Of a stretch of DNA of 64,000 nt, positions 42,720-52,062 are shown one piece after another; the first letter of the stretch is position 1; each line of letters begins with the position of its first letter. The DNA lies in the NCBI RefSeq assembly GCF_000143765.1, contig NZ_GL379771.1, positions 310,001 to 374,000 of the forward strand, given 5' to 3'. Under the pieces are notes generated by a model, which was not told where the DNA came from, searched no databases, and saw only the letters and a list, made by a program, of their open reading frames with translations. Source of the stretch: Sphingobacterium spiritivorum ATCC 33861. GTDB lineage: Bacteria > Bacteroidota > Bacteroidia > Sphingobacteriales > Sphingobacteriaceae. The translations under genes and the position numbers were made by a program.

Positions 42720-44717
42720 TTAGTTTCGTGAAATTTTTCCGTTCGTATTTAATTTATGTTTTAGGATCTTCAGCCAGGAAACGTATGTTCCCCACTCATC
42801 ATCACTTATTCTCTCACCGGTAATGGAAACTACATTAGAAAGGTGAAATTCTGAATTGCTCAAAGCCAACAGCATTGGCAGATCTCCCCAAGAAACGATG
42901 CCGGGAACATGGACAGCCATATTAAATGCATCAGCATTTTTTCCTTCATCCCATAGATAACTGAGTGGTAATTCATTCAGTTCTACAGGATAAGACCAAT
43001 CGGCCAATGCCGTGTAATAAAGTGTGGCCAGTGCTGCCTCTTTATCTGCCATAAGAGTTATCGGCTGATCGGGGAATAATTGTTGTATCTCTTTAATCAC
43101 CATAGCAATCTCATTGCTCCATATGCCCATCATTGGTTCTCCAAACCAGAGTGAGGCACGTGAAACCGTATGGAACCTGGGTAATTGTCCGTCAATATGA
43201 TCCCCAGTCTGTGAGGATCTTTCACCAACGGCATAGAGATCAAAGACAATAATACCATACCCATGCTGCTCCAGTTCACTCAGTTGCACAGCATCTATCT
43301 GCTGTTTTCCTTTTGAAGATATAATCAGTTTAAATCCTTTATTCTGATTCTTTGGCAGACGATATAGCAGGGGAATAAACTGCGCTTGCCTGGTTTCCAA
43401 CAACAGAGGTTCCCAGCCTTTGCTCGCGTTATACGTATACCTTCTAAGGACAATATCTCTTTGTCCCGGATATAACATACTCTCGAGCTCTGTCTGTTTT
43501 TCTTTCCGGTCGATATGCTCTTCATGCTCTAGTCGTTTGCGCAAATTGTGTCCGGCTATCCTGATATAATCTTTAGTCGTCACAATGGAAGGGAGTGCTT
43601 TATCCCCTTTGAATACGGATAAGTCCTCAACAGGCACAAGTGGTGAGATCGTAAGGTCCTGCTGTTTTGTACTATCGGGTTTAAGGTGTGTATCAAACCA
43701 GTTTAGCATACTCCTCTGCATATCCGTATTATAATCATGTCCGGAATTAAACAGTTCATACGCCAGTTGCTTTTCGGTGAAACGACCTGAGATCTGCTTA
43801 TAGGTCTTTAACATTTGTAGCGGAGCGAAGGCTGCATTCCCATCCTGAATAGCAGTAAGCATCTTCAGTGCACGTGGTGCCACCGCAGCCAGCACATCAC
43901 TTTCTTCTAAATGCGTGAGCCCGTCCGGCATTAATTCACATACACAGTTACTGTTCATGACATATGATCTGAAGGTGCCAACACTCACTACAGGGACTAC
44001 TGCCTTGATACGATCATCCGTTGCAGCCAGCCACATCGTCTGGTTACCTCCACCACTCGCCCCTGTTGCACCGATATGGTCTGTATCAACATAAGGAAGC
44101 GTACATAACAGATCTACTCCCCTCCTGTTATCCGACAATTGCAACCCTAACAGGGTCTCTCCGACATTCATCAAAGAGGCTCCAAGATTGGAACCGTGGT
44201 ATTCATGTGTATGTTCCGAACCACGTTCACCTGCACCCCAGGCGTCCATGTTAAGGCATACATATCCATTGCTGGCCAGTAACTGTGCAGTTTGCTGTGC
44301 TATATCTGTACGCCTTCCGTCTTTCCAATGTCCGTGGCTATTGACAACGGCAGGAAATGGTCCTTCTCCTTTCGGGACATAGAGACTTGCGGGCACCCAG
44401 ACACCTTCCCTGCTCTCAAACAGGATAGTATGTATTGTAAATCCCGAACGCTCCAACGAGTTTACGATCTCGTAACTCACATTTTTGTTCTCCTGAATTT
44501 TGAAATTGGTATTTTCCCGGATGATACGAACTACGTCTTCACTTTCCAACAGCGGTCTGCTCCAATGTCTACAAGCCAATTCTGCAGCTTTGGTTGTCAA
44601 GGGCAAAGCGACAGGGTCAGGTATATTTTGGGATTCAAACAAACGGGGAATTGAATTTTGAGCTTGTGTATGCATTGAAAATAACATTATTATAAAAACA
44701 ATAAAACAAGTTTGCAT
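42720..44717 (-). CDS. Secreted alpha/beta-hydrolase (esterase-like), two-part
   Basis: A 665-residue protein from the ATG at 44717 (signal peptide MQTCFIVFIIMLFSMHTQAQ). The N-terminal half (about 90-370) is an alpha/beta hydrolase of the acetyl-xylan-esterase/dienelactone hydrolase type, with oxyanion NSHGHWKDGRR, NMDAWGAGERG, nucleophile Ser221 in GATGASGGGNQT and a late His in NSGHDYN. The C-terminal half repeats the pattern weakly (VFDLYAVGERSSQTGD), but the nucleophile elbow is replaced by LMADKEAALATLYY. It lies 12 bp before the GH109-like gene and may remove acetyl or other ester groups from the imported glycan. Confidence 0.8.
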   Translation of the reverse strand: MQTCFIVFIIMLFSMHTQAQNSIPRLFESQNIPDPVALPLTTKAAELACRHWSRPLLESEDVVRIIRENTNFKIQENKNVSYEIVNSLERSGFTIHTILFESREGVWVPASLYVPKGEGPFPAVVNSHGHWKDGRRTDIAQQTAQLLASNGYVCLNMDAWGAGERGSEHTHEYHGSNLGASLMNVGETLLGLQLSDNRRGVDLLCTLPYVDTDHIGATGASGGGNQTMWLAATDDRIKAVVPVVSVGTFRSYVMNSNCVCELMPDGLTHLEESDVLAAVAPRALKMLTAIQDGNAAFAPLQMLKTYKQISGRFTEKQLAYELFNSGHDYNTDMQRSMLNWFDTHLKPDSTKQQDLTISPLVPVEDLSVFKGDKALPSIVTTKDYIRIAGHNLRKRLEHEEHIDRKEKQTELESMLYPGQRDIVLRRYTYNASKGWEPLLLETRQAQFIPLLYRLPKNQNKGFKLIISSKGKQQIDAVQLSELEQHGYGIIVFDLYAVGERSSQTGDHIDGQLPRFHTVSRASLWFGEPMMGIWSNEIAMVIKEIQQLFPDQPITLMADKEAALATLYYTALADWSYPVELNELPLSYLWDEGKNADAFNMAVHVPGIVSWGDLPMLLALSNSEFHLSNVVSITGERISDDEWGTYVSWLKILKHKLNTNGKISRN

Positions 44718-44731
44718 TATACGGCCTGTAC

Positions 44732-46285
44732 TTAATCTACATCCCACCATAACCGAGTTGCCGCATTATCCTTACCACCGAGTAGTGCCCGCCCTTTGTT
44801 CAGTTCCTCCAGATTACTGGTTTCTTCTGTCAGCGGATAAGGCATACGTTTGATAAATGTCCCTTGAGGCAGATCCGGGCTATCAGATTTCACGACATCA
44901 TACATTTTCGGATATCCTGTTCTCCTGTATTCGGCCCATGCTTCCATACCATTCGGGAATATCGCCAGCCATTTCTGTACACCGATCTGCTCCCGTTGTT
45001 CTGTTGCACTTGCAGACCATTTTACAGGGATCTGTGCTACAGCAGGAGAATTATTAAAATCGCCCGGAGCTGCAGGAGTCTTTAGAGAAGAAACATACGT
45101 ATTGATCAGCGTAGCATCGGTGACACCCCACTGCCGGAGACTCAGTTTTATTCCCTGTTCATACAATTCCTGTGCTGTTCCTCCCATATTCCAGCCATTC
45201 AAAGCTCCTTCAGACCGAAGGAAATAAGACTCTGCTGCACACATAATGTGAAATTTATTGATCAGATTACCATCAAAAGTACCATCTGCCTTTTTGGTTG
45301 CCCAGTACGTTCCGACATTAGAGTTGGAGCCAGGTCTGTTGCGCTGATTACCCAGATCTGTTGCTGTGAGACCATTACGAAGACTATTAAATGAATTGGT
45401 AAGGACTGACGGCTGGAAATATATGGGCAAGCGGGGATCTTCATATCCTTTAAGGTAAGAAGCAATGGTAGAACTCATAGCAAATTCATTCCATGCAGCT
45501 ACTTGTGACAAACCATTTGTATCGTTCCCTGCGAGTGCTTTCAGAAGTAAAGCATTTTCATCATTGGCTGTCATGACTCCTGCAGCAATGGCGGCCTCTG
45601 CTTCTGCTTTGGCCTTTGCCGGATTGACTTTAGAGATACGTATTGCCAGACGCAACCGAAGTGAATTTGCAAATTTAGCCCAGTAATCTATATTGCCGTT
45701 ATACATAAGTTCATACCCTTCAAAAACCTTTGTTCCGGGAGGCAGCGCTTTTAAGTCCGCAACGGACTTGGTCAGCCGAACGAAAAAATCGTCATAGATT
45801 TTGTCCATAGGATCATATGGAATCACATCCTTGGCTTCTGCAGCATCAAAATACGGGACAGGTCCAAAGTGATCTGTCAGTCTGTGGAATGCATATACCC
45901 AGAGGATATTGGCCAAAGCCGCTTCTCCCGAATTTGGTTCGGCATTACTTAGTATACTTTTAAGCTGCGGAGCAGTATCAACGTATACAACTGTCCAGAA
46001 TCTTCTTTGCCAATCCGGCACCAATGCATAGCGATCTGTAGCAAATGATGTGCTGGTCAGTGCGAAATATTGGGCGTACAGATCTGCGCCCAGATTCTGT
46101 ACGGTTTGATAGAAACTTCGGTTAAGTGCCGAAGACGACTGCGCTTTTGCAAACATAAAAGGCATTTCACGCTGTCCGACTCCTGTCAACTTGTTGGGAT
46201 CTCTGTTGATATCCTCAAAATCTTTTGTACATGAAGCCAAACCTAAGGCTGCCAGTACATATATTTTATATATTCTCTTAATCAT
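44732..46285 (-). CDS. susD: SusD/RagB-like outer-membrane lipoprotein
   Basis: A 517-residue glycan-binding lipoprotein with lipobox ALGLASCTKDFEDINRDPN and TPR-like helices (LANILWVYAFHRLTDHFGPVPYFDAA). The C-terminal GMEAWAEYRRTGYPKMY is typical of the SusD-like group. It caps the SusC channel as a lid and delivers oligosaccharides. It is 13 bp downstream of susC. Confidence 0.94.
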   Translation of the reverse strand: MIKRIYKIYVLAALGLASCTKDFEDINRDPNKLTGVGQREMPFMFAKAQSSSALNRSFYQTVQNLGADLYAQYFALTSTSFATDRYALVPDWQRRFWTVVYVDTAPQLKSILSNAEPNSGEAALANILWVYAFHRLTDHFGPVPYFDAAEAKDVIPYDPMDKIYDDFFVRLTKSVADLKALPPGTKVFEGYELMYNGNIDYWAKFANSLRLRLAIRISKVNPAKAKAEAEAAIAAGVMTANDENALLLKALAGNDTNGLSQVAAWNEFAMSSTIASYLKGYEDPRLPIYFQPSVLTNSFNSLRNGLTATDLGNQRNRPGSNSNVGTYWATKKADGTFDGNLINKFHIMCAAESYFLRSEGALNGWNMGGTAQELYEQGIKLSLRQWGVTDATLINTYVSSLKTPAAPGDFNNSPAVAQIPVKWSASATEQREQIGVQKWLAIFPNGMEAWAEYRRTGYPKMYDVVKSDSPDLPQGTFIKRMPYPLTEETSNLEELNKGRALLGGKDNAATRLWWDVD

Positions 46286-46298
46286 GATATTCTCTTCT

Positions 46299-49200
46299 TT
46301 AAAAAGTCAGTTTTACATTCATACCAAAAGTTCTTACCGATGGCGGGAGTCCGAGTTCAACACCCTGATAATTTCCGGCTCCCAATGCCGCCTCAGGATC
46401 TATTGGATTGTTTCTTTTTCCGATTCCCGGGATATTGAGGGTAGATTTACCACGGTAGAAAAAGAACAAGTTTCTACCTGTTACAGATACCTGTGCATTT
46501 TTGATAAAATGCTGCTCTTTCAATTTGAATTTATAAGAAAGTGCTACTTCACGTAACCTTACATTAGTCATATCATATGTAAAAAACTCACCCCATGCAT
46601 CCCGTCCGTTTTGAGATACCGTAGTCCAGAGTTGCTGTGCAGTGATGGCTGTTGTATTGGCTGCGCCGGTTTCTGTAACAGCATCCAACACCAATCCGCC
46701 CTCACGTGCAGTCTCTGTGAAATCACCCACTCCGAAAGCGGCCAGATAAGCTGCCGTACCGGAGACAATTTCACCTCCGATGCGCGCATCAATAAGGGTA
46801 TTCAACTGAAAGTTTTTATAACTGAAGCTGTTGCTCCATCCTACTAATGCATCCGGATTAAAATTGCCTAATTTTTTATTGGCTTCAACAATCGGAAGGC
46901 CATTGGCTCCTACAACATACTTACCTGTCGCAGCATCCACTTTCCATTTATGGCCGTACAGATCGCCATAGCGTTCTCCCTCTTTAACCACGACTGTCGC
47001 ATACTTAGTATTATCAGTGACATTTACCTGCTTTGTCTTTTCGCTCAACTCGATCACCTTATTGGTATTGGCGGAGAAATTAATTCCTGTCTGCCAGGAG
47101 AAGTTCTCTTTACGCACAGGTGTTGCATTCAGTTGCAGTTCCATACCACTGTTGCGGATGTCTCCTGCATTAATATACTGACGGCTAAATCCACTGGCCA
47201 TAGGCATTCCTATAAACAACAATTGATTGATTGTATTCGCTTTATAATAGGTAAAGTCAAATCCTAAACGGTTATCAAAGAATTTCATATCCAGCCCCAC
47301 TTCCAGAGATTTTGTTTTTTCAGGCTTAAGGTCTTCAATAGATTTATTTGGTGACCGCGAAATAAAACCTTGTCCGGCTCCCTGTGAGAAGAGATATAAT
47401 TGTCTCAGTAATGAGGGTTCAGCATCATTACCAACGATAGTATAAGATCCTCTGACCTTTCCGAAGGTTACCCATTCCGGCAATTTCAGAGCTTCATGAA
47501 ATACCGCTGAAACACCTACAGACGGATAGAAATAGCTATGTGGCGATTTTAATGTTGAAGACCAGTCGTTACGTGCAGTCATATCCAGAAACAGGTAATC
47601 AAAAAATCCGAACTGCAGACTTCCGTATACAGAGTTGAGCCTTCTTTCGTAATCCTGTACAATCGGAAATTCAGGTGTGGTCGCAGCTGTCAAAGAAAAA
47701 TGATTTGGAATAGACAAGCCATTTGCCATATCCTGTGTTATGGAATATTTACGTGTCAGTGCACTCGCTCCCGCCGTAAAATTCAGTTTAATCTGCTCTG
47801 ACAGATCCTGGTCACCTGTAAGGAGCACATCCAGATTTCGTTCCCAGTATCTGGCGTTGGTCTCGTAATATTTACCTCCTTTACGTACATCTCCCAATGA
47901 AACTGTACCATCATAGAATTTACCATAGGTCTTATCGATATACTTGTCAAAACTGGCTCTTCCCATCAGACGAATACGATCTGTAAATTCGTAGGTCACC
48001 GAACCTAAAGCGGTGATACGGTCACGCTGTTCATCTACCGAAGTGCGGTTTGTACTCCAGTACGGATTGTCATAAATGGAAGAATTCGTCCAGTACTTAC
48101 GTATAGGCTGGCCATTCGCGGGATTGATGGTTTCGTACTGTCCAAGTTCATCCGATGTCATATCTCTGGGCATAATATAAGCTTCGATAGGTGTGCCTGC
48201 ATCCCCAAGACGAGGTCTGTTATCTATTTTTTGATTAAGATAATTCAGTTTTACATCCGTTTTCAATCCCGGGATCAGTTCGGTATTAACTCTCAGATTC
48301 AAGGCGTTCTTGCCCAACTTATTCCCGGGTACAATTCCTCCGATCTTACTGTTAGAATAAGACACATATCCCTGTACTTTTTCGGTTCCGCCATAGGTAC
48401 TGACCGTATTATTGAAGGTAGCTGAATTCTCAAAAAAGTCTCTTACATTACTCTGGTAGGTCTGCGCTTTTGTACCCCAGCTCTCTGCAGCATTATCCGC
48501 ATACACTCCTCCGTTTCCTCTTCCGTAGGCATTCTGAAATTTGGTCAGCATATTTACCTGGTCAAAAGAAGCACTCCCGTTATAGTCAATCTGATAACGT
48601 CCTGCCGTTCCGCGCTTTGTGGTAATGACAATAGCACCATTCGCTCCGCGGCTACCGTATAAAGCTGCTGCAGAAGGTCCTTTTAGGATATTGATAGATT
48701 CGATATCGTCCGGATTGATGTTGGCAGCTCCATCACTTGTACCGTAGTTATAAGTAGTTCCGGTAGCCTGCTGCTGACTGGAGTTATCAAAAACAACTCC
48801 ATCAATCACGATCAGTGCATTATTATTGCCGCTGATAGACTTATTCCCGCGAAGCACGACACGGGCCGAAGCTCCCGGTCCTGTAGCTGCTGTAGTGACA
48901 ACGGCTCCGGCAACCTTCCCCGTAAGGCTGCTCATTACGTTACCACTATTATCACGCACATCATTTACTGCAGATCCTGACAATTGCTGAGTCGCATAAG
49001 TCAGGGATTTGACTTCCCGCTTAATGCCCAGTGCTGTCACGACCACTTCATCTATCATAGAATTGCTCGCTGTCATAGCGACTTCTATCGATTTTATTGC
49101 CGTAACAGGGACATTGACATGTTCGTAGCCCAGAAAGGAGAATCTCAGTACATCTCCTACATTTGCTTTGATGCTGAAAGCACCGGAAGCATCTGTGCTG

Positions 49201-49421
49201 GTCTGCTGTTTGGTTTTCTGGTTGCTAACTAATACTCCTGCAATTGCGGACTGTGTAGAAGCGTCTTTGACCACTCCCTTTATCTGCGTATCATTTTCCT
49301 GAGCCAACACACCTGAAGGGTTTGACAAGAAAAATATCAGCAAGAGTCCTAACAAGAATACAAAGTTAAATGGTTTACATTGTATCATAATCTGTTTATT
49401 AATTTGGGTGAATATTTTCAA
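46299..49421 (-). CDS. susC: SusC/RagA-family TonB-dependent outer-membrane transporter
   Basis: A 1040-residue protein: signal peptide ending VLAQEND (about residue 41; an in-frame ATG at 49388 is an alternative start), a carboxypeptidase-regulatory-like domain (IKGVVKDASTQSAIAGVLVSN), a plug domain with SusC-type DDIESINILKGPSAAALYGSRGANGAI and a beta-barrel ending NVKLTF. SusC proteins import oligosaccharides with energy from TonB. It is the first gene of the seven-gene amino-sugar operon and follows a promoter with two overlapping dyads. Confidence 0.95.
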   Translation of the reverse strand: MKIFTQINKQIMIQCKPFNFVFLLGLLLIFFLSNPSGVLAQENDTQIKGVVKDASTQSAIAGVLVSNQKTKQQTSTDASGAFSIKANVGDVLRFSFLGYEHVNVPVTAIKSIEVAMTASNSMIDEVVVTALGIKREVKSLTYATQQLSGSAVNDVRDNSGNVMSSLTGKVAGAVVTTAATGPGASARVVLRGNKSISGNNNALIVIDGVVFDNSSQQQATGTTYNYGTSDGAANINPDDIESINILKGPSAAALYGSRGANGAIVITTKRGTAGRYQIDYNGSASFDQVNMLTKFQNAYGRGNGGVYADNAAESWGTKAQTYQSNVRDFFENSATFNNTVSTYGGTEKVQGYVSYSNSKIGGIVPGNKLGKNALNLRVNTELIPGLKTDVKLNYLNQKIDNRPRLGDAGTPIEAYIMPRDMTSDELGQYETINPANGQPIRKYWTNSSIYDNPYWSTNRTSVDEQRDRITALGSVTYEFTDRIRLMGRASFDKYIDKTYGKFYDGTVSLGDVRKGGKYYETNARYWERNLDVLLTGDQDLSEQIKLNFTAGASALTRKYSITQDMANGLSIPNHFSLTAATTPEFPIVQDYERRLNSVYGSLQFGFFDYLFLDMTARNDWSSTLKSPHSYFYPSVGVSAVFHEALKLPEWVTFGKVRGSYTIVGNDAEPSLLRQLYLFSQGAGQGFISRSPNKSIEDLKPEKTKSLEVGLDMKFFDNRLGFDFTYYKANTINQLLFIGMPMASGFSRQYINAGDIRNSGMELQLNATPVRKENFSWQTGINFSANTNKVIELSEKTKQVNVTDNTKYATVVVKEGERYGDLYGHKWKVDAATGKYVVGANGLPIVEANKKLGNFNPDALVGWSNSFSYKNFQLNTLIDARIGGEIVSGTAAYLAAFGVGDFTETAREGGLVLDAVTETGAANTTAITAQQLWTTVSQNGRDAWGEFFTYDMTNVRLREVALSYKFKLKEQHFIKNAQVSVTGRNLFFFYRGKSTLNIPGIGKRNNPIDPEAALGAGNYQGVELGLPPSVRTFGMNVKLTF

Positions 49422-49482
49422 TAGCTAGCGCTATCTGATATTCAAAGAAAGAAGATGTTTGCTATAAAAACGAGTAAACAGA

Positions 49483-49490
49483 CAAATAAA
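49483..49490 (-). promoter_or_regulatory. Probable -7 box of the susC operon
   Basis: TTTATTTG on the minus strand, one mismatch from TAnnTTTG, about 62 bp before susC. The LacI-type dyads begin 2 bp upstream of it. Confidence 0.45.
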
Positions 49491-49492
49491 AC

Positions 49493-49522
49493 ACCGGTAG
49501 CGTTATCGGTAACGCTACCGAT
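49493..49522. promoter_or_regulatory. Two overlapping LacI-type operators upstream of susC
   Basis: Site 1 (49493-49510) reads ACCGGTAGCGTTATCGGT and site 2 (49505-49522) reads ATCGGTAACGCTACCGAT. Both are near-perfect dyads with a central CG, as LacI-family sites usually have, and their centres are 12 bp apart. They occupy the space between the -7 and -33 positions, where binding would block RNA polymerase. Confidence 0.6.
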
Positions 49523-49596
49523 AAAATACAGGTATCGGATGCATTTTACTACAAGGAAAATTAAGGTTTATTACGAAAACTGGGAATGTAAGTACA

Positions 49597-49626
49597 TAAA
49601 AAAGCGTCTGACTTATGCCAGACGCT
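49597..49626 (-). terminator. Terminator of the arginine operon
   Basis: AGCGTCTG and CAGACGCT pair around an 8-nt loop; on the minus strand a T6 run follows. It lies 28 bp after argC. Confidence 0.92.
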
Positions 49627-49653
49627 CTTCTGTATTTACAGTTTTGAAAATAT

Positions 49654-50673
49654 CTAGAATCCTACGCTCTTTAGTTGGAGACCGGCACGCTCATCCAGTC
49701 CAAACATCAGATTCATATTCTGAACGGCCTGCCCGGAAGCACCTTTCAGCAGATTATCGGTTACATTAAGGATTAATAATTTATTCCCGTGTTTTTCAAG
49801 GTGAATAATGCTCTTATTCGTATTGACTACCTGCTTAAGATCTACATTTGCACGGCTTACATGTGTAAAAGGATGACCGGCATAATACAATTCATAAAGC
49901 TTATATGCCTCATCTTCGCTCAGATCAGACTCTACATAGATAGCGGAGAAAATGCCTCTTGTGAAATCGCCTCTTTGCGGAACGAAATTGATCTTTTCTG
50001 CGGCACGATCCAACAGTGTTTTATCAGAAAGAGGCAAGAATCCGTTTTGCAACTGGTCCAGTGATTCAGAGATCTCCTGCAAATGCTGATGCTCAAAGGA
50101 TTTGTAAGCTGACAGGTTATTATTGCGCCAGGAGAAATGAGTCGTTGCACCCGGCTTTTGTCCAGCCCCGGTAGATCCGGTAGTCGCATTGATATGGATC
50201 TGATCCGGTAGCAATCCCTGTCCGGCTAATGGTAATAATGCCAGTTGGATATTGGTAGCAAAACAACCCGGATTAGCAATATAATGAGCTGTTTTGATGA
50301 GATCTCTGTTTAACTCCGGTAGCCCGTAGACAAATTGTTTGTGCTGATAGTCAGTATTTGCGCGCAGACGATAGTCTTGTGACAAATCAATTATACGCAC
50401 ATGTTCCGCAATAATATTGGCATCCAGAAATTTGCGTGCATCACCATGTCCAACACATAAGAACAGTACGTCTATATCATCGCAGATGTCTGACGAGAAA
50501 GTGAGTTCGGTATCTCCGAAAAGGTCATTGTGCACATCATAAATTTTATTTCCTGAGTTAGAAGCACTCTGAGCAAATACGATCTCCACCTGTGGGTGAT
50601 AGATCAATACCCTAAGAAGCTCTCCGCCGGTATATCCTGCAGATCCTACAATTCCTACTTTAATCTTTTCCAT
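49654..50673 (-). CDS. argC: N-acetyl-gamma-glutamyl-phosphate reductase
   Basis: A 339-residue NADPH-dependent enzyme that reduces the acyl-phosphate of N-acyl-glutamate to the semialdehyde in arginine synthesis. Motifs: KVGIVGSAGYTGGELLRVL (nucleotide binding) and the catalytic Cys in HYIANPGCFATNIQLALLPL; FTRGIFSAIYVES is also family-typical. It is the last gene of the operon. In some Bacteroidota the pathway uses N-succinyl intermediates, so the acyl group is not certain here. Confidence 0.95.
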   Translation of the reverse strand: MEKIKVGIVGSAGYTGGELLRVLIYHPQVEIVFAQSASNSGNKIYDVHNDLFGDTELTFSSDICDDIDVLFLCVGHGDARKFLDANIIAEHVRIIDLSQDYRLRANTDYQHKQFVYGLPELNRDLIKTAHYIANPGCFATNIQLALLPLAGQGLLPDQIHINATTGSTGAGQKPGATTHFSWRNNNLSAYKSFEHQHLQEISESLDQLQNGFLPLSDKTLLDRAAEKINFVPQRGDFTRGIFSAIYVESDLSEDEAYKLYELYYAGHPFTHVSRANVDLKQVVNTNKSIIHLEKHGNKLLILNVTDNLLKGASGQAVQNMNLMFGLDERAGLQLKSVGF

Positions 50674-50727
50674 TCTTTCATTTGTATTGCGACAGACTTC
50701 TGCTTCGCATTAACGAATTATGCTTTT

Positions 50728-51912
50728 TTACTTAGCATTCACTTTATGCCAGATCAATGTCTGATTACCGAAAATCTTAGAGAACCCTTTTACATCGTCT
50801 CCTGTCCAGCCATTGTTCATCTCTCCGTACGTCCCGAATTTATTAGACATCAGATCATTAGGAGAATCAATTCCAAGAATTGTAAAACGGTAAGGGTTCA
50901 GTTCTATGTATACACGTCCGTTAACTGTAGATTGTGAACTTGTAAGGAAGGCTTCGATATCACGCATCACAGGATCGTGCATCTGCCCTTCGTGCATATA
51001 ATTGCCGTAGAAACCTGCGATCTGATCTTTCCATGCCAGTTGCCATTTTGTTAACGTGTGTTTTTCTAAAGTATGGTGTGCCTTGATCAGAATAACAGGA
51101 GCTGCTGCTTCAAAACCAACACGTCCTTTGATACCGATGATCGTATCACCTACGTGAATATCACGTCCAATACCGTAAGGCTGTGCAATAGCCTGAAGTT
51201 CCTGAATAACGCGTACTGCACCGATCTTGTTACCATCCAGTGCTACAGGCTCCCCGTGTTCAAAGTCGATGGTCACCTGACGCGGAGTAGATGAGGTAAC
51301 CGGAGTAGGCCATGCTGAATCCGGAAGATATTGATTGGAAGTCAATGTCTCTGCTCCACCTACTGAAGTACCCCAGATACCTTTATTGATAGAATACTTA
51401 GCTTTTTCAGCTGAATATTCCACACCATGTTTGCTCAGATATTCGATTTCGGCTTCGCGGCTTAGCTTAAGATCACGAATAGGTGTAATAATCTCCACAC
51501 CGGGAATCAGGGTATTAAAGATCATATCAAAACGTACCTGATCGTTTCCTGCTCCTGTAGAACCGTGAGCGACACATTCTGCTCCGATTTTTTTAGCGTA
51601 ATTGGCAATTGCTGTAGCCTGACACACACGTTCTGCTGAAACCGATAAAGGGTAAGTAGCATTTTTCAATACATTGCCGAAGATCAGATATTTGATACTG
51701 TCCCGGTAGTAGTTTTCAGTTTCATCCACTACTGCATGTGACTTAACGCCTAATTCGTATGCGCGCTTCTCAATTGTCGCCAACTCTTCAGCCGAAAAAC
51801 CACCTGTATTCACGATTACAGAGTGAACTTCCAAACCTAAATCCCGGGTAAGATAAATACAACAAAATGAAGTATCCAATCCTCCGCTAAATGCTAAAAC
51901 TACTTTTTTCAT
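50728..51912 (-). CDS. argG: Argininosuccinate synthase
   Basis: A 394-residue ATP-pyrophosphatase-type ligase joining citrulline and aspartate. The P-loop is VVLAFSGGLDTSFCCIYL; HGSTGAGNDQVRFD and YSINKGIWGTSVGG are further family motifs. It is preceded by a 150-bp gap after the GNAT gene and followed by argC after 54 bp, all on the minus strand. Confidence 0.96.
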   Translation of the reverse strand: MKKVVLAFSGGLDTSFCCIYLTRDLGLEVHSVIVNTGGFSAEELATIEKRAYELGVKSHAVVDETENYYRDSIKYLIFGNVLKNATYPLSVSAERVCQATAIANYAKKIGAECVAHGSTGAGNDQVRFDMIFNTLIPGVEIITPIRDLKLSREAEIEYLSKHGVEYSAEKAKYSINKGIWGTSVGGAETLTSNQYLPDSAWPTPVTSSTPRQVTIDFEHGEPVALDGNKIGAVRVIQELQAIAQPYGIGRDIHVGDTIIGIKGRVGFEAAAPVILIKAHHTLEKHTLTKWQLAWKDQIAGFYGNYMHEGQMHDPVMRDIEAFLTSSQSTVNGRVYIELNPYRFTILGIDSPNDLMSNKFGTYGEMNNGWTGDDVKGFSKIFGNQTLIWHKVNAK

Positions 51913-52062
51913 GTGTCTTTTTTACTTTTTATTGTATATGAAATTTCGATGAAAGACTTCCTTTTGATTACTGTCAGAAGTACCTCAATCTTATTTTCAT
52001 TATTGTTGAAATTATATACTGTCTATTCTTCAACGTGAAGATGTACAACAATAATATAAAAA

